A DNA stretch of 64,000 nt from Globisporangium splendens (Eukaryota; Oomycota; Peronosporomycetes; Pythiales; Pythiaceae), in assembly GCA_006386115.1 (NCBI GenBank), contig VFIW01000005.1:682001-746000 (forward strand), given 5' to 3'. Made by a program: the position numbers and the translations under genes. Under the pieces are notes generated by a model. That model saw nothing but the letters and a program-made list of their open reading frames with translations. It did no database searches and was not told where the DNA came from. Shown here piece by piece: positions 31,701-44,754 of the stretch (within the stretch, counting starts at the first letter, position 1; each line of letters opens with the position of its first letter).

Positions 31701-33889
31701 CTACTTGGACATAAAGTTGGAGGCGTCGGCGCGTCTCTGGACGTAGTGCTTGTTTCGACGAATGCGGTCGCTCATTTCGCCATCCCCACCCAAGTACGCG
31801 GCGTCTTGCATCTCCCTAGCAAAACAAACAAAATCACAAACGTCCGGTTAGCATGAACGCTCCTCAAGGACTATTGCGCAGCAGCAAAGAAAGACGTACT
31901 TGAGGAAATGCGGGTTCTTGCTCTCCTTCAGCTCGTCGTCATCGACATCCTTGCTTCTTCTCGCAGCCTGTTTCTCAAAGAGCTCTTCTCGCCGACGCGC
32001 ATCCTCCATCATCTGCGCTACCATTTGCTTCTTCTCCTCATCCGTGTACTGAGTCGCTCCGCGCGAAGACTTGGACAGTCTTTGCTTGCGCTCTTCTTCC
32101 TCTTTACGGCGCTTCTCACGGGCTGCTTCTAGGTACTTCGTATTTGGACCAAGCGTCGACTTGTCGATCTCTTTGCATTCCACCTGCATGTAACACAAAC
32201 AAACAAATCAATGACCATTCCATAAGTTTGGGGACTGGTAGCATCAAACAAAGAATACGTACAGCTCCTTCGCGACTGATAAGACCGTACTTGCCGCCAT
32301 CACTTGGCTTCTTGCGCTCATTGATACCACTTTCGCGTGGGCGAACGTCTCGACCTTTCGAGTCACGTCGTTCCGATCGCCGATCACTCCGGTTTCCATC
32401 TCTTGCTCTCTCTCGTCTCACAGGGCTGCGACTTCTTCTACGGTCATCAATGCTTGGACTTCGATTGCGGCGATCGTTGCGAGATTGATCACGCGAACGT
32501 TCTTTCGTTTCTAAGGATGCACTACGTCCCCCACGACCACGGTCTCGGCTGTCCTCTCTATCGTAGCTGAACCTTCGATCGTGACGATCACCACGAGAGT
32601 GATCGCGCTTCGAAGGCTGAGCACTTCGTCCATATTCATCCTTTTTGCCGCTTCGCGATCGATGAGATCGATCAGGGCTTCTGCTTCGGCGATCAGGGGA
32701 GTGTCGTCCGCCACCTCTGTCACTGTCACGGTGTGAGTGGCTGTTTCGGTCAACGCTCGCACTTCGACTGCGACCACGACGAGCTTCACCATGACGTTCA
32801 TTTTCTCTGCTTCCGCTTCGGCGTCTGGTTTGCGAACGGCTTCTGCTTCGTCCCCTCGATCGTTCGTCAGCACGGCTGCTTCGCGGCATGGAGCGATCTC
32901 GTCCGCGTTCAGGAGAGTACCAACGGTCGCGATCACGGCTTGAACCTTTCACTCGCTTATGATCGTCGTCGCGATGCCGAGAAATCGGTGAAGAGGCACG
33001 CACGCGAGATCGAGATCGACCGCGAGACCGTTCCTGTCTCTCAGAGCCACGATCACCATCGTCGCTTGACACGCTTCGATCGCGCTTCCTCTTTTTCTCG
33101 CCCTTGGCGCGCTTTCTCTCCTTCTTCGCTTCTTTCTTGACTTTCTTTTTCATTTTCTTCTCACTCAGGATTTTGTCCACGTTCGCTTTGATTTTGCTCA
33201 TTTTCACGGGGTTCTTGAGGATATTCTCATGCGCTGCCTGCTGCCGTTTTCTGCAGAAAAATAAGAGAGAATGGATATGTACATACAACAGAACGCATAA
33301 ATTAGCTGCTATATTGAGGACACTATCCAGCCAAATGTCACTATACAACCACATACCGAATCAGCATCATAGGGTCCTCGTTCAGTCTCGAAAAGGCATC
33401 ATTCGCAGGTAACGCGCTCTTTGTCAGCGCCAACGATCCATACTTCGAATCACCCAGCTTTTTCAAATCCGAGTCCGTTGTATCAGGTTTGTACTCCTTG
33501 CCCAGCAAATACTCATCCGCGGTATTCCCACTCTGCGCCATGGGACCTTCATACAGCCAGTCGACGCGCTCGAGCGCTGCAGACTTGTTGCCGTTCGCTG
33601 CCTGCAGCTGCCGTAATTCCTGGAGCTGCCGCTCCTCTTCGATGTTCTTTCTCAGCTCGGCGAGTTTTTTCTCCTCGGCCTCATGCTTCTGCTCGGCGAT
33701 CCACACTTTCTCCACATTCTACAGCCACGACGCACAATGGTCTTGTTAGATGCAAGTTCAACGCAATGAGCGGGACAACCACGCCAGCACCAAACCATGC
33801 ACACGTGGACGAGATAAAGCTGTCGTGTGCGTACGTACCCGCAGGTTGGCTGTGTGCCAGCTCTTCTTGGCTAAGAACGCGAGCGACAT
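31701..33889 (-). CDS. CWC25: Pre-mRNA-splicing factor CWC25
   Basis: Five exons (33839-33889, 33357-33718, 32263-33250, 31900-32183, 31701-31815) encode 599 residues. CWC25 joins the spliceosome for the first transesterification step. The N-terminus is diagnostic: FLAKKSWHTANLR, NVEKVWIAEQKHEAEEKK, then RVDWLYEGP, EYLLG, a SKYGSLAL-like segment, and EDPMMLIRKRQQ with NPVKM. The large third exon encodes an Arg/Ser repeat region of some 250 residues, longer than the human protein and typical of SR-type nuclear speckle factors. The C-terminus (GPNTKYLEAAREKRRKEEEE, then a conserved helical region) is complete. Exon 1 is only 51 bases; its KKSWH motif and the matching phases support it. All introns are GT-AG. 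Confidence 0.93.
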
Positions 33890-34227
33890 GGCTGTCGTCT
33901 CCTTTTCTACTGCTCGCTTCTCTTCTTTCCTTGTTTGCGTTGAGTTCTACGGACAAACAAATCGTACTTTAACGAGGGACAGAGAGGTACACCAACTCTC
34001 ATATGACAAAAGACACTCACATTGCATACTTTTCTGACCAAAACTTCTATGATGCCGTTGTGATAAGAGACATTTGAGGTGCGGACTTAACTCAAGAGAA
34101 CTGATAGGACATAAAATGCAGCAGTGTCAGAATATTTAGCCTACCAATAGTGAGAATGTTGGTCCCATATCCTCAAGCGGCACTTCGACGACTCCGGCAT
34201 TCTGCATTTCACCGAGACGAGCGCAAT
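33890..34227. other. Divergent promoter between CWC25 and the giant coiled-coil gene
   Basis: About 340 AT-rich bases between two divergent start codons. An earlier in-frame ATG for the plus-strand gene exists at 34156. No other feature was seen. Confidence 0.55.
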
Positions 34228-37200
34228 ATGAATGGTGGCGATATGGAGATCCTGTCAGGCGCTTCGCCGGAGAGAGCTGAACCGCACGGTCCGTCGCACC
34301 AACAGCCCACGGCGCCGTCAGCGATGAGGAGCGATGCCGAGCAAGACGAAGAGCACATGGTGTTGAAAGACAGAGGGGTCCCGAGAGCGATGGGCACGAT
34401 CCGATTTGGAACCTCTGGGCGACCATTTCCATTCCCGAACACCACGTCAAGTACCTCGGACGCAAGTTCTACTCCGCTTGGTGTCCAGAGAACACATGCG
34501 ATTGGGACGTTTGCATCTTCACCCGGTATGCTGCTTGCTGCGCAGACTCTTTCGGATGGATATGATGTTGAAGTCCTTAACCAATATTTGCTGTGAATTG
34601 ACTGCTGCGCAGGTCCGAAACCGCACATTTGCTTAGAGGTACGAGCACTCTTTGCCGGACAAGGTGAAGTTGTCTGGTTTGAATATTGTACGCTAACTTT
34701 TGCATTCCTCAGCCACATCCAAGTAGCCCATTCGGTCGTAAAATCGAGCTCACAAAGGTATGAAAGCGACCGGAGGACATGAGGTTCACAACAAAGTACC
34801 TTAACGCACTACGGGACCATGCAACACATGCCTTTTGCAGAAACTGATTCTTACTCCGGAAGAAGACCAACGGGGACGCTTTCAAGTGAAGAAGACCGTC
34901 AATATTCGCTCCCAAAGGAAAGGAGCGCTGACTGCACCGAGGATACCAGCTTCAGCAACACAAGTATTACATATTTCAGGTCCGACACATCGGGGAGACG
35001 CGAAACGAAGCGATTCCAACACAGCATCTGCTCATGTCGTTCAGTCGAACAGACCTCAAAGGAATATCGAAGCGAGTAGAGAGCCGCGCACTGCAATATG
35101 TACGGCTCCAAATGCGTTCAGTGAGGAAAGAAGCCGAGCGACGCCGGATCTAGTTCAGCACAACGAAAACAGTCAGCGGAGAACGATATCGCGTCCACCA
35201 AGCACCGTGGCTTCATTTGATCAGAGACCATCTCGCGTACCCGTTTCAACTGCGGTGTGGCTTCCGACACCAGAAGAAAGTATGGTACACGACATGATGA
35301 CAGGCACAGCGTCAAGACTCGGCCAAGTTAGCATGCACTATCACCCACTCCAAATACCTGAAGGTACGCGTGAGTTCCAACAATTTACGCAACGGATACA
35401 AGACAGCGGCGCAACGAAACCAACCAAGAAGGGGTTCCATATTGCATTTCATGGTCAGCCTGCCTCAGAACATGCCCGAAGTACGGTCAATGCGAGTTCA
35501 CAAGAAACACCACTGACTGACAATCGGTCAGCGGTGGCAACTGGCAACAAATCTGTCAGGACACCGTGGAGAGAAGTGGGTGAATCGATTGATCACATTT
35601 ACGAGGATCCGTCGGTCGACTTTGTCCAGATGAGGCTACTCCACAATAGCGGCGAAAAGGACAAAAGACAAAAGTGCCTGGAGCATAAGCGCCTTCTTGC
35701 CGCTGCCGCTCAGCTTCAACAAGAGAAAGAGGAAAAGCTTCGGCAACACGACGAGTAGCAGCGAAGAAAGATGCAGATAGAGCAATTGTCGGATGCGATT
35801 CGGCTACGAAACAAGAAGCTGTTTAAGGAGAGCGATGCTCCTGACGGATCCTTGACTTTGACAGCTCAAAATCGAGCGCAAGTTGCCCGGAGCAATGCAG
35901 TTGAAATGGAGAGAAAACCACCAGTCCCTCGCCAACGTGGTCGAAGAAGAGGGCGAACACATGACAGAAACAGTCAATTGAGAGAGATGACTGACGCTAT
36001 TGCCTCGCAACTTCGTCAAAGAGATTCCACCCGGACAAGTCTTGAGGCAGCCAGAAGAATCTCCGAGGGTTCCACTTCAAATGCGCCAGTGTCAAGCTCA
36101 ATCCTCTTAGGCGATTCTAGAAGTCTGCCAGCAAAAGATGTAAGACAGTCTATTGGTGAAGAGAGTCACGAAGGTCCTGGAGAGTCTGCCATTATTCAAG
36201 ATGATGTCCCCGCACCCAACTCAAACGTCCACCAAGCACCAGCGAGGGCTACTCCGAAGCGGACAAGAAAAACTCGAAAGGCAACAGCTACGAGCGAGCA
36301 ACCACAACCAGACCCAATTTCTCAACGAGAAAGGTCTGAGAGACGGGAGCATGCGCGTGAATTCATGGAGCTTCAGAAGCAGAGACGACAGATTATGAGC
36401 GCGAGGCAAAGACAGGGTCTTGAGATGGAGAGAGAACGACGACGGCTCCAACTTGAGGTGCGTGTGTAAAAGACTATATTGCAAATCTGACGCCTTGAGA
36501 AGATGAAAGAAACTCTGCTTGTGCAACTGCGTAGATATTGGAGCAAGAGCGTTTAGCCAGTCTGCGTTGCGCAAAAAAGAAAAAGAGAAGACGCGTCTCT
36601 GTCGGTAAAGAGGGACACAACTCTCCGCTGCAAAGTGGAGTGTCTCGACATAGCGCTGAACGAGAGATCAAGATGGCACACAGCGAGGCTGACATTGATG
36701 ATCGAATGGAGAGTGAGATCGATCGAGTAGACGACGAGTACATGTCTTCGGATCAAGAAAATAAGAGGAACAGCAGAAATTTGCGCAGTGTCAATGCACC
36801 ATCACCCATGTTTAGTGGTGCTGGACGTTTGGACGACCATGATGCTTCGATTCTGGTCAACCACCCAAGTAACAGTTATGGTCCTTCAAAAGAGCCATCA
36901 ACTCCAGAAGTTGATGCAAGATTGCGACGATTATTGGAGTTAGAAGGGAAGGCATTGAAGTTATCGGAGCTTGTTAACGGCATAAAGTCCAAGAAAGCCA
37001 GAACTCCAACGTTTTCACCGGCAACGAACCGAGCAGAGGAGACAGGAGATATTAAGAAAGAATCGTGTCTGCAGACCGCTCTACATAGCATGGATATTGA
37101 TCGCAGTGAAGAAGGGGGAAGACTCTCTACAAATGAACGGAGAGGTGAAAGTGTTGACGAAGAAAGCGACCGTGAGGGTGAAGTGCGCTACAGCGGTAGA

Positions 37201-40200
37201 GAGTCCACATTCAACGATCGAAATGGTACAAACGACAGTGACAAAGATCCGGGTAATTCCGAAGAAAGTCGACTTCCTGACAGAGAAAACGATGATGCCG
37301 ACACGACGGACAACTTTCAACACGAGCAGCGATTTGGTACTGAAGAACTTCGACTCCCCGCAGACACATTTATTGATATTGAGGCAAATATCGAGGAAAC
37401 AGAAAACTTGAACAGCGGCGATGAGCTTGATCCTCGTTGTATAGGTGTCCACAATATACGAGGCGAATGGCCGATCGAGAGGCACCAACTCGGCGACTAC
37501 GACACTGCAGTGAATCGACCTCCATCATCATCCCGGTCTTCTAGCTGCTCTTCACATTCGGGCGGCCAGTTTGTTGGGCAGCATCCTAGTCCGAGTAATC
37601 GCGGGTCATTGTCTTCGGGTGGATCGGAGCAGGCGGACAGTGACGTCTTCGAGACATCCATTCATACCTACATCCAACAGCGATTGCGTTTAACGACATC
37701 AGCACTAAGAATATCAACCGGCGCGAGCGCTGCCAACGGTCCAAGCGAAGGCAATACCAGTAGATTTGACGACTACGACGAATTGGCTAGAACTGCGAAG
37801 AACACGACGTTCCAATCGATTCAGCCAAAGAAATACGGGTTGCGTGATACAATTGCATTGAGAGCGAACGACGAGAGGGCACGTGCTGAGGCTCAGGAAG
37901 CTTTCCTGAAAGTGGTTCGTGACACAGACGACTCGTTAAGTGTTGTCAACAGCACTGCGACGAAAATTTGGCTCGAGCAGCAGCAACGCGTTAAAGCCAG
38001 GATCGACCAAAAACCTCAGCAGGAGCAAGCGAGAAAGGAAGAGGAGCAAAGGGTGAAGGACGAGTTGCTGAAATCAGTTATGGATTCCTTGAGGATGAAA
38101 CCTGAAGGTGGTGACGAAAATGATCGGATCAAGAGTCACGATGAGGCTGGCGAAACTATGTTCGAGTACGAACGCCTAGAAGACATCATGCAAGAGGTAC
38201 AAAAAGAATGGGTGCTGGAAAAGCAGGAACAAGATTCGAACGTGATTGTTGGCAGTCAGACCCAAGCCAATGCAGCGCCTGATGAAGGGTATCAAAATCA
38301 GCAAATGAGCTCATCTGTAACATATTGGAACGACATGCTCGCCAACTCGTCTCCTTTGCAACAGAGCAAGAACTCCCTCAAAATGAAATCTTCAATGCCT
38401 CGAACTGTGATCGACACATCGGAGCTGGGTCAGCAGCGAGCTCAACAAAAACAGCTTGAAGACGAACTGACTGAAAGCTACAAGGACGAGGTCAGACGAG
38501 TTCATTCCCCGAAAACCCTTGCGCGGTTACTTCTAGCAGAAGTTGGCTATCATGAAGCAGTTCACGGTGCCCATTTGCAGCTAGCAGTGATGGAGCAAGC
38601 ACAAGTTGTGGAGCAAGCCCACGTGGAGACGATACACGTGGCAGATGCTTTCAAAGAGGAAATGGAGAATAACATGACGAGTCACCAAATCGCCTTAGAG
38701 CATGCGATTTTGGCACAGCAGTACGATGGCGACCTCCTCGATGTAATGCACGAGCTTGAAAGCATTCAGCAAACTCAAACGAACGAAGCCGCTATAGCAT
38801 CAGCATCCTTGCACCTAGAGCTGAGGAAAGCAAACCTGCGCGAGTCAACAGTTCAAACAGATGAGCTAAAGCGGGTGGATGCGACGACGAACGCCAAGCT
38901 GTACGTTGAGTCTGGAACGACAACTTCTCCGGGAGTTAGCGATGCAGCAGTGCAGTATGAACCTCCAGAAGAGGAATCAAGTGTCCCCACCAACGCTCAA
39001 CCAAGTCAGCCCCCACTTACCCGCGTGGCAGATCAAGTAGTTGTCAGTAGCAGCACAGGAATGGAGTCATCTGCAGAGCATGGGTACAGTGAAGAAGAGT
39101 ACGAAGACGATAATTTTGAGTCTGCAAGTCAGTCTGTGGTAGATCCGAGTCATCAAAAGTCAAACGATGTCTCCGTTTCCGGGGTTGCTTCGTCTGTTGT
39201 GGGTGAAGAAACGTCGAAAAGCGTCCATGAATCTGATGACCCAGAAGCCGAAATTGTGTCAGAGGATGAAGGCGAAGCATCGACGAGTAGACTGAGGCAA
39301 TCGGAGACAGCATCGGATCCTTACGAGGATGACGAGATCCGCAGTGAAAACTCGGTGGAGGAAGGACAAAATGGTGGCAGTAAAGCAGAGAGCATTCCGT
39401 CGTCTGAAATTGACGATACGATTTCTGATGACGAGAAAAACTATCAAAGCGATACAGGTGGCAAGCAGGTTCCGATTGAGTCTACCTCCTTGGGGTACGA
39501 TGATGACTTTGAAGCCTCTTCTTCTCAGCCTCGAGTACAACGTGCTGATCAAACCGTCGAAGATGAAAGTGTAAAAGACGAGGACGAAGAATCTCAAGCA
39601 GTCAGCGAGGCTAGTGACATTGGTGATGAAGTCCGAGAAGGCAGCGGAGTCACAAGCAGTGACGGCTTGGTTTCTGCCGAGTCAAGACACTCTCCCGAGT
39701 TCAGTGAGAACGTTGTTGACCAACCAAAACCTGGACGTGATATCTCAAACGTGCTACCTTCACCGTCGCCCAACATTGAGAGGGCAGAACCTCAGATTAC
39801 CGTTACTGCAGTACAAAGTACACGATACATGGTCGAGCACGCAAGCGAGTCATTACGTCACAACGCGATGTATGGCTCCGATGAACTTGCTCAAGCATAC
39901 CAGCGAGATTTGGAGATGCGAAAGAACAGTGACGAGCCATTGCTTCTTTTTCGGTTGCAGGTGCTGGAGCAAAACTTCCAACGCGATCTACTAGCCATTG
40001 AAGAGTAAATTGGCGGCACCAATAATGCAGCATCAAGTAGCAAAGCACATCCGCAACAAACGACTCAAGAACTTGTGCTGCGAAAAGAAGCCTTGAGGAT
40101 GGCATTTATGTCAGAAAAGGCAAACGTTGAGAGTCTGAGGGCTGCGTCGATGGCGCGCTACTACCAAGATCTCATCGCCTTTCAGTCGTTGATGTCGGGA

Positions 40201-43200
40201 GCAACTTCAAATAGTAACGTGAACATGATGGCGCGCATGCCGGTGCTGAGTTCACCTCCGCTTGGTGCGCGAGTGCAAATATCACCTCATCCGTCTCTCA
40301 TCAAGCAACAACCGTCGCAACCAGAACCCACTGAGCGAGAACGCATGATGGGCACTGAAACTGACGATTATGGCAATGAATTTGATTCTGTGAGTGAGAA
40401 AGCCGAGGTGAAATCTGAATACGATGGAAGCGAAGGTGGTGCTCAGTCACAAAGCGTGTACAGTGAAAAGGAGGAAGATATTCAGTCGCAGCAAAGTGTT
40501 AATAGTGAGAAGGAAGACGAGTTCGACGTCGAGGAACCTGCCAAATCAATCGTGGACGACGACGACGATGTCAAAAGTGATGCAAGTGCAAAATACGACG
40601 AGGATGCTTACGATGACGATCTTGCTTCGGTGAGTCGCAGTGAAGTGAGTAGCGCAGCTCGGGATGAAGGCGAGGACGAAGACTTGGAAAATCACTCAGT
40701 TGAGGGCGACAATGCTAGTGACGTTGCTGAAGCCGACGATTCCAGTGCCAAGATTGACGAGGGTACTGCGAGTGAAGTTCAAGAAGATCAAATCATATCC
40801 GACAGCGATGCCAGCAAAGAAGGCAAAGAGGCAGAGAAGAACGAATACGACAACGAATTTACCTTCATTAGTGAGAGCGATCGAGCAAGTCTCACTCAGA
40901 AACCAGCAACAGATGACGGAATTGGTGAGGACGAAGAAGAAAAGATTGACGATCTTGTCGCTAGCGATGATGTTCCGTCAGATCAGTCGTCCGATCATTA
41001 CTCAACCGATGATATGGTAGAAGAAGATCATCTCCAAAGCAGTGAGAAGGATCAAGGAGCAATGGCCACTGGTAAAATCAACGTAAATGATGCCCATGAT
41101 GAAGACACGGATGAGGATGAAGTGAATTTGAAGCTACCCGGACCGTTCAAGTCGGTTGATACAGGTGGATCAATACTTGTGGTGGAGCAATCTGAATCAG
41201 ACGACTCGCCGACAACTAAACTCTTGATTGAGCAAGTGAATGCGCTGAACCAACAGTCCAAGAACCCTACTGAGGTTGAAATCAAATACATCGAGGGCAA
41301 GATCGAAAGAAAGAGAATCAAAGCAATTGAGCTCATCCAAGCGAAGGAACGTCTGATCAAGCAGGAAAAGCACAAATTCAAGCAAGAAGAAGAAAGACAC
41401 CAAGTGGACACACTAGCTCAAATTGCTCTCCGAATGGATGTTACCACTGAGTTAAGTAAAGCAAAGGCGGATATTAAGCAAGGACTCGAGAACGAGATGA
41501 AGACTCTTCAGCAAGTATACCCGACGCTTTTAGGGACAAACTCAGTGCAGCTGCAAGGTGACGTACCAGCTCCCGGTGCCCAGCAGACACAGCAAATTCC
41601 AAAGTCTTCTAACAAGAATAAGGTTGCGGAACACTTGGCACAGCCGAAAGTTTCTGAAAGTCAATTTGAAGCCGAGACAGAAGCAAACTACGAGAAGGAA
41701 GACAACTATGAAGACTCATTCGAGGTTGAGCAGAGTGTTCCAGATATTGACTACGAGGAAGATAAAAGCGTTGGCGAGGAAGAATATGAATCGCTTGAGG
41801 ACGATGATGCAAGCCAACTCGATCGAAAGGTGGAGTCTACGAGCAATGTAAGTGCTATAATCGCAGAGGATGGAGATGAAATTGCGTCGGATACAGAACG
41901 TTATGGCGAGCCTGAACACAACGACGTCGAGTCTGAAATCCAAAGTGACAATGACGGTGATAGTGACGATATCGAGTTCGATACCCCAGCTGATAGCAAT
42001 GGACTCGAGGACGATGTGGAAGATGTAGACCCTTTACCACCTAGAGGCGCCTGTGACCCTCAGAGCAGCGCGGAGCCGCTTGCCAGTGACGATGCTGCAT
42101 ATTTATCTGCAGGTGAAATGGAGGGTTCTCTTGGTGACGATGTTGCGCTGTCAAATGAGGGGGATGAGTGCGAGCCGCAGCATGTTTCACAACATGAGGA
42201 AACACCAAGAGGAGGTCAGAGTCATTGTACTCTTGCAGAACCTGTTGAGGCTGTTGAGGCGTCTAAGAGTGACCACAAACGTGTACCAGTGCAGTCTGCA
42301 GATGGCTTGCGTGTGGCCCAAAATGGACATCAAGGTAACGACGAGAGTGAAGATTCAGAAGATGGCAGCGCTGTGCAGAGCGTGGAGCAGAGCACAGACA
42401 TCAGAGGGCGAACATCTGAAGATCTTGTGGATCATGTGACAGACGCACTCTACGCAGGAATGTTCGACAGCATAATGCAAGGTACGGAAATTGTTGTGTG
42501 CATTTCCACTAGCGGTCGCTTAACAGTAGTTGCTGATTCGATTGTTATGTGTCGCACCAGATGCGACGAGCTTTTCATACCGACTTCAATCACGCAGAAA
42601 TCTGAGCGAGTCGGCAACACCTGAAGTGTCGGTAAGAAGTCGAGTTTGTGATACAGGGCTTGGTACAAGTGTCAAATCAAAAGATGGCATTCAAGAAAAG
42701 GATCACGCAAGAAATGCCGTCTCTCAAGAGGAGTACGAAAATTGTTCAGATGAGAGCGCTATGAAGACTAGCCCTGCTGCAAGCGAATATACTAAGGCGA
42801 GCAAAGACTTCGATCCCGGGTCTGGAGATACCATCTGCGATCGAATCGCAGAACAAATGTTTGACGAGCTGTGCAATTCGGTTGTTGACTCTGAGGTTCA
42901 GATTTCCAGGAAGCTTCGTGTGCTACGCCATGTTGCTGAACCCCAGAGATCTCATTTGAATGACTCTGACGGTAATTCGAGCGAAAACGACACTCCATTA
43001 GCTCCGGAGGTCGCAAAGGTTTCTCATGCGGGGGCGACTACAGTGAAACAGAAAAAGGAGAGCAAAGTTCAAGATGAAAGAGAGCTGGTCAGCGAGATTA
43101 TAGAGGCGCTTGACATTCAAGCCGGCAACGTAAGCCTGCGGACGAGGTGTTTGCGTATTGTCTTATTCTCATCTGCTGATAATTTTGTGCTTGTGAATTT

Positions 43201-43844
43201 GTCTGCAGATTCGGCTGTCTGAGTGTGCAGATGTCAAGCGAAGCGCCAACTTAAATCTGGGATCATCAAGACTCCTCTGTGAAGTCATCCAAGAGATAGC
43301 AGAAGACTTGTTGTTCAGACAACAGCGTGCAACCATGCAAAGTGCTGCAACCGGTAGTGGCCAACTAGCTGCACAAACCGATCATCACGTGGACATTGTT
43401 GAATTGAGACAAAAAGTTGAGATCGAAATAGACAGGATCCTATCGATTCGAGCAACGGGGGGAGATGAGCTCACTCGTCAAATGCGAAACCTCACTAAAG
43501 AAATGGATAGTAGCCAAGTCACTCGCGAGGACCAGCTGATGATGCAGACGCAATTCCGCACGAATATCGACCATGTCGCTGATCGAGTCCGCTTAAACGT
43601 GATTGCTTCCAATAGTGAAGCCGCAACCTCAGCAAATTCAGGAATTGCACCAGGTCATTCCAGGGTGCGGACGCCTCGATCGTTTTATCCGCGAACACCA
43701 ACGCCGACGTCACGACCGACATCGAGACGACCGATGCTGCTGAACACGCTTTTCAACCGCGAATCGGCTCAGTTGCAAGAACGGATCACCAATTTCATAC
43801 TCGGCGATCTGCTCCAGCCAGATCAACTTGGACTCGAATGCTGA
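34228..43844 (+). CDS. Giant acidic coiled-coil protein with two in-frame stops, possibly centrosomal
   Basis: Exons 34228-34525, 34613-34638, 34713-34757, 34841-36457, 36535-42481, 42561-43129 and 43209-43844 join in consistent phase to about 3,045 codons. A TAG at 35756-35758 and a TAA at 40006-40008 interrupt the frame, yet coding character continues unbroken on both sides. The protein is rich in Asp, Glu, Ser and Gln with many coiled-coil stretches and no enzyme domain. Acidic aromatic motifs of the type Y-x(2,3)-(D/N)-(D/E)-F-(D/E) recur, for example EYEDDNFES, GYDDDFEAS, DYGNEFDSVSE, EYDNEFTF and NYEDSFEV. Such motifs and overall make-up recall large basal-body or centrosomal proteins such as CEP350, but I see no CAP-Gly domain. 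The stops may be nonsense mutations, assembly errors or readthrough sites. The start may instead be 34156. Confidence 0.7.
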
Positions 43845-44045
43845 TTGAGATGAGAAGAGTTTTGACTTCAGGAACCCGCGGAATGTAGCATTTGGAATCT
43901 CATACAGTCAGCAAAATGAAGCTTCAAAACGGTACGCTTGATGGTGTGAAGTCTACTTTTTCGCGTTAATTTTATACTGGCCACCTTACATATGAACAAA
44001 AACAGCAATGCTTCCTCAAAACTGGCACGATAGCATACGGTCGAT
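43845..44045. other. Convergent 3' flanks
   Basis: About 200 bases between the stops of the giant gene and the SET gene. AT-rich; nothing else seen. Confidence 0.6.
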
Positions 44046-44754
44046 CTACTGGGTGATCTTACGTTCAAGCAGCAATCGCAAGATCGGAGGCGTGAACAAT
44101 GGCAAGGACGACGCAATGTCCGAGTCTTTCAAGTACTTGGCACCGCCAATGTGGCCGCGGCACTCTTTCGAGCCGCACCGGCAGTCGAATTTCTCGTCCA
44201 TGTCCCATTCGCTGGTGGTGTAGTCAAACGACAAGTGCTCGCCTTCTTTGATGTCACGCGTGGCAACGAATGCAACCTCCGGCGTGTTTTCCGAGACCAC
44301 CAAGCGCGCATTTGGCTCGCAGCTGTGGTTCACGTACTCCAATCCGCCGGCAAACTCCAAGTGCTTGTGGGTGTCCACTTGGATCGTGAAGCGAGTCGGT
44401 CGAGAGTGCTGCATACACAAAAAGAAGCACAAGCAAACAGCTCCGTCAGTTTGCATGATACAAAAGAAGTCTCATGATCAAGACTGCGGCTCTACTTACG
44501 AAGATGCCAGGCGCCGTGCCGATGACGTTGCCAGCTTGGAAGTCGACCGCCGCGACGGCCGAGCTCCAGTGTTCGTTGAGCTGTTCGATGAGGAAGCGGC
44601 CATTGGCCGTAGGCGGCATGTATCGCGTCGGCGCATTCTTTTGCTTCTTCTTCTTCGCATCAGCAGCAGCAGTAGACGACGTCGCTGGTGTCGCGGCTGA
44701 GAAGTGGCGGCGGCACGTGCTGAGCAGGTTGACACTTCGACGTTGCGCAAGCAT
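44046..44754 (-). CDS. Small SET-domain protein, possibly mitochondrial
   Basis: Two exons (44500-44754 and 44046-44408) encode 205 residues. The C-terminal part carries the second half of a SET domain: GLEYVNHSCEPNARLV (NHSC motif), GEHLSFDYTTSEWDM (FDY motif), and a post-SET cluster FDCRCGSKECRG. These bind S-adenosylmethionine and the target Lys. The first half of a classical SET domain is not evident; residues 45-90 (RFLIEQLNEHWSS... GIFHSRPTRF) would have to supply it. The N-terminus (MLAQRRSVNLLSTCRRHFSA) looks like a mitochondrial presequence, unusual for a SET protein. The intron is GT-AG, phase 0. Substrate is unknown. Confidence 0.8.

Noticed and set aside
40005..40097. A 93-base GT-AG intron removing the TAA of the giant gene
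   Set aside because: It keeps frame, but the excised segment reads as good coiled-coil coding sequence and the acceptor (CCTTGAG) has no pyrimidine tract; kept only as a fallback.
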